A stretch of 64,000 nucleotides of DNA from Amycolatopsis sulphurea (GCF_002564045.1 NZ_PDJK01000002.1:3906001-3970000); one strand, 5' to 3'; shown: positions 1 through 9,085, numbered from the stretch's first letter. A program made the numbers and translations. The notes: generated by a model not told the origin, from the letters alone.

Positions 1-177
1 GAGGAAGTGGGCCGGATCGGTCCCGTGTACAACCGGCTGATCCTTTTCCGCGGCAGCGAGGTCTACCACGCCCCACTCGGCGGCTGCGGTGACAGCCCGG
101 AGACCGCCCGCCTCACCCACAGCTTCTTCTTTAACGAACTGCCGCGCCCCGTGACCATCGCCCGCAAAACATCCTGA
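1..177 (+). CDS. C-terminal fragment of an oxygenase-like protein (partial at window edge)
   Basis: An open frame enters from the left edge and stops at 175-177, leaving 58 residues. The segment NRLILFRGSEVYHAP, then a Gly-rich turn, then ARLTHSFFF resembles the last strands of 2-oxoglutarate/Fe(II)-type double-stranded beta-helix proteins of the DUF6445 kind, where a His in the YH pair and a downstream Arg take part in metal and cosubstrate binding. The N-terminal part lies outside the window, so neither start nor other metal ligands can be checked. It ends 15 bases before the pentapeptide gene and could be co-transcribed with it. The family assignment rests on a short tail and is tentative. 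Confidence 0.45.
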   Translation, partial: EEVGRIGPVYNRLILFRGSEVYHAPLGGCGDSPETARLTHSFFFNELPRPVTIARKTS

Positions 178-192
178 GAGAGGAACGAGACC

Positions 193-819
193 GTGCGAGG
201 ACTCGTTGACGCCATGATCTCCGCTTGCGCCGCTGATGGCACGAGCGAGGAGTACGGCCTGGTTGCCGCAGATGACGCGGTGCTAGCGGTGGTGGACATC
301 GCCGAGTTCGTTGCGGAGGAGATCGCCGCAGGCCGCGTGTTCCGTACGGCCGCCGAACTTCCCAACCTGCGCACCCTCGTGCTGACCCGACTGGACCCCA
401 TTGACCTGTGGGTGGTCGACGGCTGGGCGCTGATCCGTGAACAGGGCGTCGAACTAGACCTGAGCGGCGCCTGTCTGCGCGGCGCCACCCTCACCGGCGC
501 CCGCCTCAGTGATACCGACCTCGCCGAAGCCGATCTGCGTGGCGCCGACCTGGAGAAAGCCGACCTCAGCCGCGCCCGCTTGGTCGGCGCCAACCTGTCC
601 GGCAGCATCCTCTACCGCGCAGGCCTCGCCGGCGCAGACCTCACCGAAGCCGACTTGCGTCGCACCGACTTGCGCCACGCCGACCTCCGCGACGCTACCT
701 GCACCCACACCGCCTTCCGCGGCGCCGACCTGTGGGACGCCTACATGTGGGACGTCGACCTCAGCACCGCCTTCACGGAAGGTACCGATATCACCAGGGC
801 CGCGAAGTTCCTCCGTTAA
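193..819 (+). CDS. Pentapeptide-repeat protein
   Basis: 208 residues. Residues 1-90 form a non-repetitive acidic N-terminal region; from about residue 93 the chain is made of consecutive A(D/N)LXX units (for example LRGADLEKADLSRARLVGAN), which fold as a right-handed quadrilateral beta helix. Family members include gyrase-protecting proteins (Qnr, MfpA) and many proteins of unknown role; nothing here shows a gyrase link. There is no signal peptide or membrane segment, so it should be cytosolic. The GTG start at 193 follows GAGAGGAACGAG, an acceptable ribosome site, 15 bases after the preceding stop. It sits in the accessory segment next to transposition genes, so it is probably cargo. Confidence 0.8.
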   Translation: MRGLVDAMISACAADGTSEEYGLVAADDAVLAVVDIAEFVAEEIAAGRVFRTAAELPNLRTLVLTRLDPIDLWVVDGWALIREQGVELDLSGACLRGATLTGARLSDTDLAEADLRGADLEKADLSRARLVGANLSGSILYRAGLAGADLTEADLRRTDLRHADLRDATCTHTAFRGADLWDAYMWDVDLSTAFTEGTDITRAAKFLR

Positions 820-894
820 ACCGAGGGTGACACCACGCCGGACTGTGCAGCTGTGCAGCTGTGAACAGCCAGATGTCAAGTGCACGGCGAGTAG

Positions 895-2856
895 TCATTG
901 CCGCCCAATGGTTTCGGTGCAGGGCTCGTGGGTGACGTGCCCGGTGCGGTCGATGTGCGCAGCGAGCCTGCCAGCGTAGGCGTCGAGGAGCGTGTGCAGC
1001 GCGATGTCGTGGGGGCGCGTGCTGGGCTGCCGCAAGCGTGCCCAGAAGGCGTAGTCGCTGATCCGCCATGCGTTGCGCTGCTCGGCGGGTTGCCGGTCGC
1101 GCAACGGGTGCGGGGCGAAGACGTGCTCGGTGCCGGTGACGCGGGCCCACGTAGATCGACGCGCTCTGGCGTTTCCGGTCGCCGAGCTGGGGCTGGCGGC
1201 CGTGGATCCACTTTGGTGGCGGAAGCTGGTCGGCGATCCAGCGCCAGGTCTCGGTGTCGATGCACCAGTCCCCGCGCAGGGCAGCGCGGCGCCGGTCGTA
1301 GTCGATCAGGTCGGGGGTGGCCGCGAGGTGGTCAACGAGTTGGTGCAGCACGGTGTCGAACTCGTGCTGGTCGGGGCGAGCACGTGTCCAGCGGTGCAGC
1401 GCCTTGGCACTGGAGTGGCAGCGATCGAGGGCGGCGGGAGTGTCGGGCAGGCCGAGACGCCCGGCGGCCTGCTTGATGGAGCCGCCGGCCGCGAGCTGAC
1501 ACAGGTGCAGCGCGGCGCCGCGGCGCAGGTGGACCTCAGCGATGCCGGTGAAGTGCCCGAAGTGCTTGTCATACCAGTCTTGTTGCAGGAACTGGGCGAT
1601 GTGCTCGGGACCGAACTGGGTGCGGCGGATGGGCGCGTGCAGGCCGCGAGATCGGTGAGCGCTGGTGTAGCTCTGGAGCACCGGGGCGACCGCCTGGCGC
1701 ATCCCCTCCGAGCAGTCCGGGCGTCCGGACAGGAAAGTCCGGCTCCAGGCAGCTTTGCCCGGACGGCGGTCGTCGTGGGCCAGCAGGCGCCGCAGTTCGC
1801 CGCTCAGGGCCTGGGGCGAGCCGAGATGGAGTAGGTGGTGGTCGGCGATGTCCAACAGCCTGGCGCAGGCGAGGGCGTCCAAACGGGGGCGATTTGAGGA
1901 AGTGCTGGACGCTCTGGCTGTAGCCCTTGGATTTCGGGTTCCGGACGGTCGCTTGGAACTGCGCGTTGAGGTCGGCCAGGTGCTCGTCGAGCGCGTCGGC
2001 GACGGCGGGGGTGGCGGCGAAGTCGCGGCCCAGCGGCCAGGAGACCCGAACCAGGTAGGCCATCATCTTCAGGTCGACGAAGTAGTGGCGGGCGACGGTC
2101 TCTCGGCCGAGGACGTCGACCCGGTCCGGCCGCTGTGGATCCAGGGCGGCGTGGATGCGGTGCTGGAGGTCGAGCATTGCGACAGACATCGTGCTGGCCG
2201 GTTTGCCGGCTGGGTGCCGGGGCGCGGAAAGCCAGGCGGCGCAGGCGGCGCGCTCGGCTTCGCGTGCGCCGATTCCGCCAGCGAACCGGCATTGTGTGGG
2301 GTGCAGGCTGGTGGTGCCCCACTGGGGATGACCGCCGCCGTGCCGGAGGTGGACTGGGTGGTGGCAGGCCGGGCACTGGTGATCGAGGTAGCGGCGGTGC
2401 TCGGTGCAGGCAAACATGACCGGCAGCCGCCAGGTTCTGCGCCAAGGGCCGCCGAGTGTCCGGCCAAGTTCGCTGTCCTCACCGGTCAGGCAGGCCGGGC
2501 AGTAGCGAGTGGACCGGGTGAACAGCCACCGGTCGAAGTAGGTGGTGCTGCCCCAGCGATTGAGGCCGCGTTTCGGGTTGGGCGGCTGGGTAGCGATCGC
2601 CCAGCGCGCTGAGGAACAGGTTGTCGGTCTCGGTGGTGGTCAGCCTGGTCGCGTGCGCGAAGGCGTGCCGTGCGGCGGGAACGACGTGGACGGCCAGGCC
2701 CAGGGCGGAGGTGCTGCTGCGATGGCCGGTGTTCAGGCCGGTGAGTTCGACCACGCGGGCGGGTGGGATCTGAAGCCGCTGGGCCAATCGCAGCACGAAC
2801 CCGATGATCGACTCGTCCGGCAGCGGGTCAAGGCTGCGCGGCAGCGGCCGGGACAC
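895..2856 (-). pseudogene. tniQ: TniQ-family transposition protein, broken by three frameshifts
   Basis: The protein is recoverable only by joining four pieces in three frames. It starts with a TniQ domain (LDPLPDESIIGFVLRLAQRL, GTG at 2856), shifts near 2595 into NPKRGLNRWGSTTYFDRWLF and a zinc-finger segment (CPAC, then CTEHRRYLDHQCPAC), shifts near 1890 into DALACARLLDIADHHLLHLG, and shifts near 1148 into ARVTGTEHVFAPHPL, ending at 895. The rebuilt length is about 650 residues. TniQ/TnsD proteins select the target or accompany the TniB ATPase in Tn7/Tn5053-like transposition. It follows tniB by 3 bases on the same strand. Three independent shifts in one gene beside an intact neighbour argue for decay rather than random sequencing error, though error is not excluded. 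Confidence 0.75.
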
Positions 2857-2859
2857 AGA

Positions 2860-4158
2860 TCATGCTCCCTGACCGGCGGTCCGGCCGCCGGTCGGGATGC
2901 CGGTGTCGTCGAAGACAGTGTTGCGGGCCTTGCGCTTGCGCTTGGTCGGAGCTGCGACGGCGGGAACCTTGGGGATCTCCCCGGCGGCGGCGTCCCGGGC
3001 GGGGTCGTTACCGAGGTTGATCAAGATGGTGTCCAGCAGATCCTCGGTCAGCTTTTCCACGCCGGTCTCCACGGCCTCGGCGCAGCCTTCCTCGATCGGG
3101 CGCTCCAGCAGGCCGACGACGCCGCCCGTGCGGCGGAACAGGTACTCGGGCATGGTGCCGCCGGTGAGCATCCCGCGGCGGGCGTGAAACAGCCGCAGGT
3201 GCTCCTCCAGCCCGACCAGGTGGGTAGTCCAGGCGGCGATGCTCCGGGGCGTGTCGTAGCGGAACGGCTCGAGGTGGATCAGGTCGAAGCGCCGCTCGGT
3301 CTGGGTGGCCGGGTCGTCGCCGGCCATCGTGGCCGCCGCGGCGCCGGAAGGTGGCGGGAACACCCACTGGCCGGTGCGCGGGTCGTGGCGGCCTTCCCGC
3401 AGCAGGCCGGAGCCGGGGATGTTGACGCCGATCAACACGAGCGTGGTGTGCATGCTCATGAAGGTGCGCATCAGGTCGAGGGTGTCCTGGTCGTCGGCGC
3501 GGTGCATCTTCAGGCGGGTGATGTCGTCCAGCAACAGCACCCGGTTGCCGTGGTCGCGCAGCGAGGTGCGGACCGCGCGGGTGAGCTGCGGCAGAGTCAT
3601 GCGTTTGTGGTCGGCGCCGAAGAAGTCCAGGATCGCCTGGCAGGTGCTTTTCGGTTTGGCGGTCACCGGGGTCTGGACGTAGGCGACCGGTGCGTGCAGG
3701 TCTCTGGTGCCGGGGATCGCGGCGGGGTTGAGCTGGTCGTGCAGGTCCAGCCAGGCGTCCTCGAACGCGGCGGCGATCTCGCAGGCGGTCTCGGTCTTGC
3801 CCTGGTAACCACCACCGGTGATCATCAGGCCGGGCCGGGTGGTCGGCTTGTGCTTGAGCGCGTTGGTCTGCAACCGGGACCGCATCAGCCGGACGACCGC
3901 GGCGCTCATCGGGGTCTCCTGCAACGGCAGGTTGGCGTGAGTGGCCGCGCGGTGCAGGTCGTGCAAGGCCCGCTTGCGCGGGCTCAGCGTGCGATAGTCG
4001 GCCACGCTCAGTTGGGGCGCGGGCTGGAAGGAGTGGCGGGCCAGCCGCCACTCCTTCCAGCCCGCGACGGTCTCGCGGTCGGTGACCGGGCCGGGCAGGA
4101 TGAACGGGGCGGCCGGCTGCTGCTCGCCGCCGTTCTGTGTCATGGGGTGCTGTGTCAC
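2860..4158 (-). CDS. tniB: TniB-like transposition ATPase (AAA+)
   Basis: 432 residues, intact. A Walker A loop (GGGYQGKTET, about residues 114-123) and a Walker B strand (RVLLLDDITRLK, about 205-216) define an AAA+ ATPase of the TniB/TnsC/MuB type, which loads on target DNA and activates the DDE transposase. The basic C-terminus (APTKRKRKAR) may bind DNA. The GTG start at 4158 overlaps the stop of the upstream tniA remnant (GTGA), so the two were translationally coupled; tniQ follows after 3 bases. The ATPase is the only intact member of the set, so the module is unlikely to transpose by itself. Confidence 0.8.
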   Translation of the reverse strand: MTQHPMTQNGGEQQPAAPFILPGPVTDRETVAGWKEWRLARHSFQPAPQLSVADYRTLSPRKRALHDLHRAATHANLPLQETPMSAAVVRLMRSRLQTNALKHKPTTRPGLMITGGGYQGKTETACEIAAAFEDAWLDLHDQLNPAAIPGTRDLHAPVAYVQTPVTAKPKSTCQAILDFFGADHKRMTLPQLTRAVRTSLRDHGNRVLLLDDITRLKMHRADDQDTLDLMRTFMSMHTTLVLIGVNIPGSGLLREGRHDPRTGQWVFPPPSGAAAATMAGDDPATQTERRFDLIHLEPFRYDTPRSIAAWTTHLVGLEEHLRLFHARRGMLTGGTMPEYLFRRTGGVVGLLERPIEEGCAEAVETGVEKLTEDLLDTILINLGNDPARDAAAGEIPKVPAVAAPTKRKRKARNTVFDDTGIPTGGRTAGQGA

Positions 4159-4727
4159 GAGGCGCTTTCCGGGTGTTCGGCAGGGGTGTCGCCGACGTTG
4201 TCGTCGGGGTCGTTGTCGGCCAGTAGGAACAGCGAACGTCGGCGGAACGCCTCGCCCAACCGTGGTGGCGGGCTGACCGGTCCGGCGGCCACGGCCTCCT
4301 CGCGGCGGCGGCGCCGGTCAGCGTCGACTGCCTGTTGCCCGGCGCGGGCGCGCTCGGTCCAGCCCGCAGCCGGTGTGTCGCCGGTCGCGGGCTGGGGCGC
4401 GGGGTCCAGGCGGGGTGCTCGTGGCCGCCGGGGCTGTGGTGTGCCGGTGTTGTCAACGGTGTGCACCGCGCGGACGCTGGCGCGGTCGGCCGCCGCGGCG
4501 GCGGCGGCCTGAGTGACCTCACGGGCGTGCTCGGTGCGGGCGGCCTTGGGCAGGGACGGCCAGGCCGCGACCGGGATATGTGCACCGATCAGCTCCAGCA
4601 GCAGCGGCAACAGCTCGGCATCGGTGCGGGGTTTCAGACCCGCCTGCCGCGCGGCCGAGAGCAGGTCGCGGACGCGGGCGTCGCTGAAGGCCGGGACCTC
4701 GCCCTCGGGTGGCAGGCCGGTCCAGCG
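4155..4727 (-). pseudogene. tniA: C-terminal remnant of a TniA/TnsB-type transposase
   Basis: About 190 residues remain, ending LADNDPDDNVGDTPAEHPES with a stop that overlaps the tniB start. The piece contains an Arg-rich stretch (DADRRRRREEA) like the tails of Mu/TniA transposases that contact the ATPase. The catalytic DDE domain is missing: upstream of about 4727 the opposite strand becomes recombinase sequence. The order tniA-tniB-tniQ and the coupling to tniB are the main reasons for the name; the residual sequence is not strongly diagnostic by itself. The abrupt junction with another gene indicates a deletion or rearrangement. Confidence 0.55.
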
Positions 4728-5894
4728 ATCGCAGACCGGCTGAACCTCGATCCAGCGACCTACCCACCGCCCGTGCCCGTCGACCCGAAGCGCTCCGTCG
4801 GCCGCTGGACCTACTCGAACGTGCGCGACATCCTCACTAACCCCAAATACACCGGGCACATGGTGTGGAACCGCAAGGGTCGCAAGTCCCGCGGCAACCG
4901 CGCCAACCCCATCGAGGAATGGATCTGGTCCGCGCAACCGGTCCACGATTCTCTCGTCACCTTGGAAGACTGGCTCACAGCCCAGGGCATCAGCGGACAC
5001 CGCTTCGGTTCCCGCAGTACCAGCAACACCAACGTCAAACATCCCCAGACCAAACGCTCGTACCTGCTGCGCACCTACCTGTTCTGGGGTGCCTGCAGCC
5101 GCCGCATGTACGGCAAAACTCGTCGTGACCAGGTCATCTACTACGTCTGCGCGCCGAAAAAGCACTACATCCCCAAAGGACATCCATCCGCCGGCAGTAT
5201 CTGGGTCCGCGAAGACGCGATCGTCGACAAGCTCAACGAATTCCTCTCTACCCACATCTTCGGCACCTACCGCCGCAACCTGCTCGACAGCACAGTCCGA
5301 GACCTTGGCACCGCTGCCCAACGGGAACGAGAGCAACGCCTCGCCGCGCTGCGCCGCGAGATCGACAGCACAACCCGAATGATCAAGAACCTCGTCCGCA
5401 ACTTCTCCCGTATCGACACACCGACCGAGGACTTCGTCCGCGACATCAACGAGGAACGCGCCGAACTTCACCAGCGCAAGACCCAACTCGAAGCCCAGCT
5501 CGCCGAAGCCGAGGAAGCCAACCAACAGGCACCCAACCCCGACCTGCTCGACACCTTGCCCGTGGGCGAGGTCCGGATCGAAGAACTACCCGAAGACACC
5601 GCGCGGCGCCTGTTCGAAGCCCTCCGACTCGAACTCCACTACCACAAAGACGCCAACCAGATCAAGTGCACGGTCACCTTAGCCGGAACGACACTGCCAG
5701 CGACACGTCACGCCGCCCACGAGGCCCTCATCCTGCCGTTCGACCGAGCGCAGCGACTCAACCAGCGCAAACACAACAACGAGAACAAGGAGGGTGCCAT
5801 GACTAGCACCTCTCCCGTTCCCATCCTTGGAGTGCCCTCGGCAGGATTCGAACCTGCGACACCTGCCTCCGGAGGGCAGTGCTCTATCCCCTGA
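4728..5894 (+). pseudogene. Large serine recombinase, N-terminally truncated, running into tRNA-Arg
   Basis: Homology begins at IADRLNLDPATYPPPVPVDP and continues through a recombinase domain (VRDILTNPKYTGHMVWNRKG), a zinc ribbon (WGACSRRMYGKTRRDQ ... YYVC) and a long coiled coil (about 5300-5520, rich in E, R, K and Q). This is the C-terminal two thirds of a large serine integrase; the catalytic serine resolvase domain is absent, replaced by the antisense end of tniA. Frame-maintained sequence extends to 5894 inside the tRNA-Arg gene, where the residues PSAGFEPATPASGGQ are simply antisense tRNA. Such a fusion is expected where an element has inserted at a tRNA 3' end next to its own integrase gene. 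Without its catalytic domain it cannot recombine. Confidence 0.75.
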
Positions 5895-5905
5895 GCTACG
5901 AGGGC
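5833..5905 (-). tRNA. tRNA-Arg (anticodon CCG)
   Basis: Read on the minus strand, a 7-bp acceptor stem GCCCTCG pairs with CGAGGGC followed by discriminator A. The D arm carries GCTC-AGGGGATA-GAGC, the anticodon stem CTGCC/GGCAG encloses loop CTCCGGA with anticodon CCG, and the T arm has GGTTCGAATCC. The length is 73 nt without an encoded CCA. It decodes CGG arginine codons. The 3' end faces the accessory segment, and a recombinase frame overlaps it on the opposite strand, which marks it as a likely integration site. Confidence 0.97.
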
Positions 5906-6039
5906 TTGCCACTTGCGCGACTGGAGAAAGCCTAGCGCACCCCGTTTCGTCCCCCACACCGGAGGGGTCCCGCCCGTCGGAAACCCGATAATGTCGATCT
6001 TGCCGGGCCATCAGGGGAGACGCCAGAGGGGAGACAGCC

Positions 6040-7161
6040 GTGACTGCGGAGCCGTTCCGGATCGAGGTTGACGAAGCGGACATTGTGGATCTGCGGGAGC
6101 GGTTGCGGCGTACGCGGTGGCCGGAGGCGGAGACCGTGGCGGACTGGTCGCAGGGGATTCCGCTCGGGTACGTCCAGGAGCTGTGCCGCGCCTGGGCGGA
6201 GGACTACGACTTCGGGTTCGGCGCGCGGCTCAATGCGTTTCCGCAGTTCCGGGACACCGTGGACGGGCTGGGGATCCACTTTCTGCACGTCCGCTCGCCC
6301 GAGCCGGGTGCGTTTCCGCTGGTGCTCACGCACGGGTGGCCCGGGTCGGTGCTGGAGTTTCTCGACGTGCTCGGGCCGTTGACCGACCCGCGGGCGCACG
6401 GCGGGGATCCGTGCGACGCCTTCCATGTCGTCGCGCCGTCGTTGCCGGGGTTCGGCTGGAGTGACAAGCCGGCGGAGGCCGGGTGGGGCGTGGACCGCAT
6501 CGCGCGGGCCTGGGATCGGCTGATGGTTTCGCTCGGCTACGAGCGCTACGGGGCGCAGGGCGGCGACTGGGGGTCCGCGGTGTCCGGTGCGCTCGGCGAG
6601 GTCGCGCGGGAGCGGGTCGCCGGGGTGCATGTGAACATGGCGTCGGCGCCCTCGGGGGTGTTCGGCGATCCGACGCCCGGGGAACTCGCGGCTGCGGAAG
6701 CGTCGAAGGAGTTCGCGCGCACCGGGCGTGGCTATTCGGGTCAGCAGGCCACTCGGCCGCAAACGCTCGGCTACGGGCTCACCGATTCGCCCGCGGGGCA
6801 GGCAGCCTGGATCGCCGAGAAATTCTGGGCCTGGACGGACAATGACGGGCATCCGGAGGACGCGCTGTCCCGGCAGCGGATGCTCGACGTCATCTCGGCG
6901 TACTGGTTCACCGCGTCGGCCACCTCGTCCGCGCGGCTGTACTGGGAGAGCTACGGTGCATTCCGCCGCCAGGTCACCGCGCCGTCCGGGGTTTCGGTCT
7001 ATCCGCGGGAGATCAGCCGGCCGTCGCGCCGGGAGGCCGAGCTGGGGTATCTCGACCTCCGCTGGTACGAGCAGCTGCCCCGGGGCGGGCACTTCGCGGC
7101 GATGGAACAGCCCGAGTCGCTGGTGGCGCAGATCCGCGGGTTCTTCCGGCTCGTGCGCTGA
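6040..7161 (+). CDS. Epoxide hydrolase (alpha/beta hydrolase with EHN domain)
   Basis: 373 residues. An N-terminal EHN segment (FRIEVDEADIVDLRERLRRT, residues 6-25) precedes an alpha/beta hydrolase fold. The oxyanion HGWP motif is at 98-101, the nucleophile Asp176 is in GGDWGS, and the catalytic His is in GGHFAAMEQPE near the C-terminus. The reaction opens epoxides to diols through an ester intermediate; the substrate cannot be read from sequence. There is no signal peptide. The GTG at 6040 is preceded by GAGGGGAGACA, a good ribosome site. It stands alone between the tRNA and the efflux gene. Confidence 0.9.
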   Translation: MTAEPFRIEVDEADIVDLRERLRRTRWPEAETVADWSQGIPLGYVQELCRAWAEDYDFGFGARLNAFPQFRDTVDGLGIHFLHVRSPEPGAFPLVLTHGWPGSVLEFLDVLGPLTDPRAHGGDPCDAFHVVAPSLPGFGWSDKPAEAGWGVDRIARAWDRLMVSLGYERYGAQGGDWGSAVSGALGEVARERVAGVHVNMASAPSGVFGDPTPGELAAAEASKEFARTGRGYSGQQATRPQTLGYGLTDSPAGQAAWIAEKFWAWTDNDGHPEDALSRQRMLDVISAYWFTASATSSARLYWESYGAFRRQVTAPSGVSVYPREISRPSRREAELGYLDLRWYEQLPRGGHFAAMEQPESLVAQIRGFFRLVR

Positions 7162-7223
7162 CTCCCACTTCCCGGAAACCCTGCGTCAGGGGGTGGGCAG
7201 CCCCTGCCCTCCCGTGCTAGAAG

Positions 7224-7242
7224 TGAAGTGAGCCTAACCTGT
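7224..7242 (+). promoter_or_regulatory. Iron-box-like site (DmdR/IdeR type)
   Basis: The 19 bases TGAAGTGAGCCTAACCTGT match 15 of 19 positions of the known actinobacterial iron box TTAGGTGAGCCTAACCTAA, including an unbroken GTGAGCCTAACCT core (12 of the matches are contiguous with it). It lies just upstream of the predicted -35 of the metal efflux gene. Binding by an iron-dependent repressor is inferred. Confidence 0.55.
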
Positions 7243-7243
7243 A

Positions 7244-7272
7244 TTGCATATATGCGCATTCGACTATATATT
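7244..7272 (+). promoter_or_regulatory. Promoter of the efflux gene with embedded palindromes
   Basis: A -35 TTGCAT (7244-7249) and a -10 TATATT (7267-7272) are 17 bases apart, an ideal sigma-70-like arrangement, placing the start of transcription near 7279. Two perfect palindromes overlap it, GCATATATGC (7246-7255) and ATGCGCAT (7252-7259), in an A/T-rich patch unusual for this chromosome. This is the look of an ArsR/SmtB-type metal operator, but no regulator gene is adjacent. Confidence 0.5.
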
Positions 7273-7314
7273 CCGCTCGAGGATAGGCAGCAGTGCGCCA
7301 ACGGGAGGCGGGCA

Positions 7315-8235
7315 ATGGGACACGGGCACGGCCACGGACACACCGCCGCTCCGGCGAGCGCGTCCGGTCGTTACCTGCGGGCGCTGCTGATCTCGCTGGT
7401 CATCGGCGCCGGGTTCATGGTCCTGGAGTTCGTGGTGGGCTTCGCCACCGGCTCGCTGGCGCTGGTCTCCGACGCGGCGCACATGTTCACCGACGTGCTC
7501 GGGGTCGGCATGGCGCTCGTCGCGATCATGCTGGCGCGCCGCAGCGGGCCGACGCCGAGCCGCACGTTCGGCATGTACCGGGCCGAGGTGCTGGCCGCGC
7601 TGGCCAACGCGGTGCTGCTGTTCGGGGTCGCCGGATACGTGGTGGTGGAGGCGATCGGGCGGATCACCGACCCGCCGGAGGTGCCCGGCCTGCCGGTGCT
7701 GCTCGCCGCGACGGCCGGGCTGGTCGCGAACGTGGTGTCGTTCTTCCTGCTCCGCTCCGGTGCGCAGGAGAGCATCAACGTGCGCGGGGCCTACCTGGAG
7801 GTGCTGGCCGACCTGATCGGCTCGGTCGGCGTGCTGGTCAGTGGCGCGATCACGCTGACCACCGGCTGGCGGTACGCGGACCCGATCATCGGCGTCGCGA
7901 TCGGGCTGTTCGTGCTGCCCCGCACCTGGACGCTCGCCCGCCGGGCGCTGCGGATTCTGTTCCAGCACGCGCCCGCCGGCGTGGACGTGTCCCGGATCAG
8001 CACCGAGCTGTCCGCCCTGCCGGGCGTGGCGGACGTGCACGATCTGCACGTGTGGACGCTGACCTCGGGCATGGAGGTGGCCTCCGCGCACCTGACCGTG
8101 ACCGCGGAGGCCGAACAGGCCGCCGTGCTGACCCGGGCGCAGGACCTGCTGGCGAAGCGGTATTCCATCGAGCATGCCACGTTGCAGGTCGAAGCCCCGC
8201 AGTCCGCCCGCAGGTGCACGGAGCTGTCCTGGTAG
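7315..8235 (+). CDS. Cation diffusion facilitator, CzcD/ZitB-like metal efflux protein
   Basis: 306 residues with six membrane segments. The N-terminus is His-rich (MGHGHGHGH), the second helix carries the metal site SDAAHMFTD, and the fifth has EVLADLIGS; the cytosolic C-terminal domain contains VHDLHVWTLTSGMEVASAH, the signature of CzcD-type proteins. The family exports Zn2+, Cd2+, Co2+ or Fe2+/Mn2+ in exchange for protons; the motif pattern favours zinc/cobalt/cadmium. ATG at 7315 is chosen because GGGAGG lies just upstream and the His-rich start is typical; an in-frame upstream GTG at 7228 would fall inside the iron box. The upstream site suggests metal-responsive expression. Confidence 0.9.
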   Translation: MGHGHGHGHTAAPASASGRYLRALLISLVIGAGFMVLEFVVGFATGSLALVSDAAHMFTDVLGVGMALVAIMLARRSGPTPSRTFGMYRAEVLAALANAVLLFGVAGYVVVEAIGRITDPPEVPGLPVLLAATAGLVANVVSFFLLRSGAQESINVRGAYLEVLADLIGSVGVLVSGAITLTTGWRYADPIIGVAIGLFVLPRTWTLARRALRILFQHAPAGVDVSRISTELSALPGVADVHDLHVWTLTSGMEVASAHLTVTAEAEQAAVLTRAQDLLAKRYSIEHATLQVEAPQSARRCTELSW

Positions 8236-8244
8236 ACCGGGCGT

Positions 8245-8850
8245 ATGCGCAAGGACTTCGATCCCGCGGAGATCGCCCCGCACGTGTTCTACCGGTTGCT
8301 GACCGCCACGGTGGTGCCGCGCCCGATCGCCTGGGTGTCCAGCACTTCCGCGGCGGGCGTGGACAATCTGGCCCCGCATTCGTTCTTCACGGTCGCGTCG
8401 ACGTCGCCCGCGGTGCTGCAGTTCACCTCGGTGGGACGGAAGGACACCCTGCGCAACGTCGAGGAGACCGGGCAGTTCGTGGTGAACCTCTCGCCCGAGG
8501 AGCTGTTCGAGCAGGTCAACGAGACCGGCACGGATTTCCCGCCGGAGGTCAGCGAATTCGACGCAGCGGGCCTGACCCGCGAGCCCAGCCTCCGGGTGCG
8601 CCCGCCCCGGGTCGCCGAGTCCCCGGTCTCCTTCGAATGCGAGCTGCACAGCACGCTCGGCTTCGGCGGGTCGACCGTGGTGTTCGGCCGGGTGGTGCAC
8701 CTCGCGGTGGCCGAAGCCGTCCTCGACGGCGACCACCCGGTGATCGACCGCCTCCGCCCGCTGGCCCGCCTCGGCCGCGACGAGTGGTCGACGATGGGCG
8801 AGGTGCGGGAACTGCGGCGGCCCCGGTATTCCGACCGGAAGCCCCGCTGA
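8245..8850 (+). CDS. Flavin reductase-like domain protein (DIM6/NTAB family)
   Basis: 201 residues. The N-terminal pattern FYRLLTATVVPRPIAWVSS followed by NLAPHSFFTVASTSPAVLQF and GQFVVNLSPEEL is typical of the FMN-binding split-barrel flavin reductase-like family (DIM6/NTAB). Such proteins bind FMN and may supply reduced flavin or act as oxidoreductases; the substrate is unknown. It starts 9 bases after the efflux gene stop and is probably co-transcribed, though no functional link is obvious. Nothing suggests secretion. Confidence 0.85.
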   Translation: MRKDFDPAEIAPHVFYRLLTATVVPRPIAWVSSTSAAGVDNLAPHSFFTVASTSPAVLQFTSVGRKDTLRNVEETGQFVVNLSPEELFEQVNETGTDFPPEVSEFDAAGLTREPSLRVRPPRVAESPVSFECELHSTLGFGGSTVVFGRVVHLAVAEAVLDGDHPVIDRLRPLARLGRDEWSTMGEVRELRRPRYSDRKPR

Positions 8851-8893
8851 TGTCGGTTTAAGCCGGTTGCGCTGGCTTGTGCTCGCCCGCGCC

Positions 8894-9077
8894 GTGAAGG
8901 GGTCCTTCACCGCCGCAGAGTCCAGGGCCCCGCAAAGTTGGCCGAGGGCCCGTGATCAGCAGAGAGAGCCGTGGCTGCCCGACCGGTTTTGGGGTCCGTG
9001 AGGGTGCCCTTGACGGACTCAGAGTCTGTGAAGGGGCCCTTCACAGCCCCGCGTGCCCAGGAAGAGTTGGCCCCTGG
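8894..9077 (+). mobile_element. Degenerate MITE-like repeat copy
   Basis: A 17-bp palindrome (8894-8910) is followed by CCGCAGAGT and the element end CCAGGG at 8922, the subterminal CAAAGTTGG, a conserved interior (GTGATCAGCAGAGAGAGCC) and a 47-bp palindromic unit at 8998-9044. The right end CCCTGG near 9072-9077 has eroded and no matching 9-bp duplication is left. It lies between the convergent flavin reductase and DUF305 genes and may act as a bidirectional terminator. Confidence 0.65.
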
Positions 9078-9085
9078 GCCGCGGA

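Noticed and set aside
4335..5894. A 519-residue plus-strand frame as a complete recombinase
   Set aside because: The first 131 or so codons are antisense to the tniA tail and unlike a recombinase; real homology starts at 4728, so the gene is truncated.
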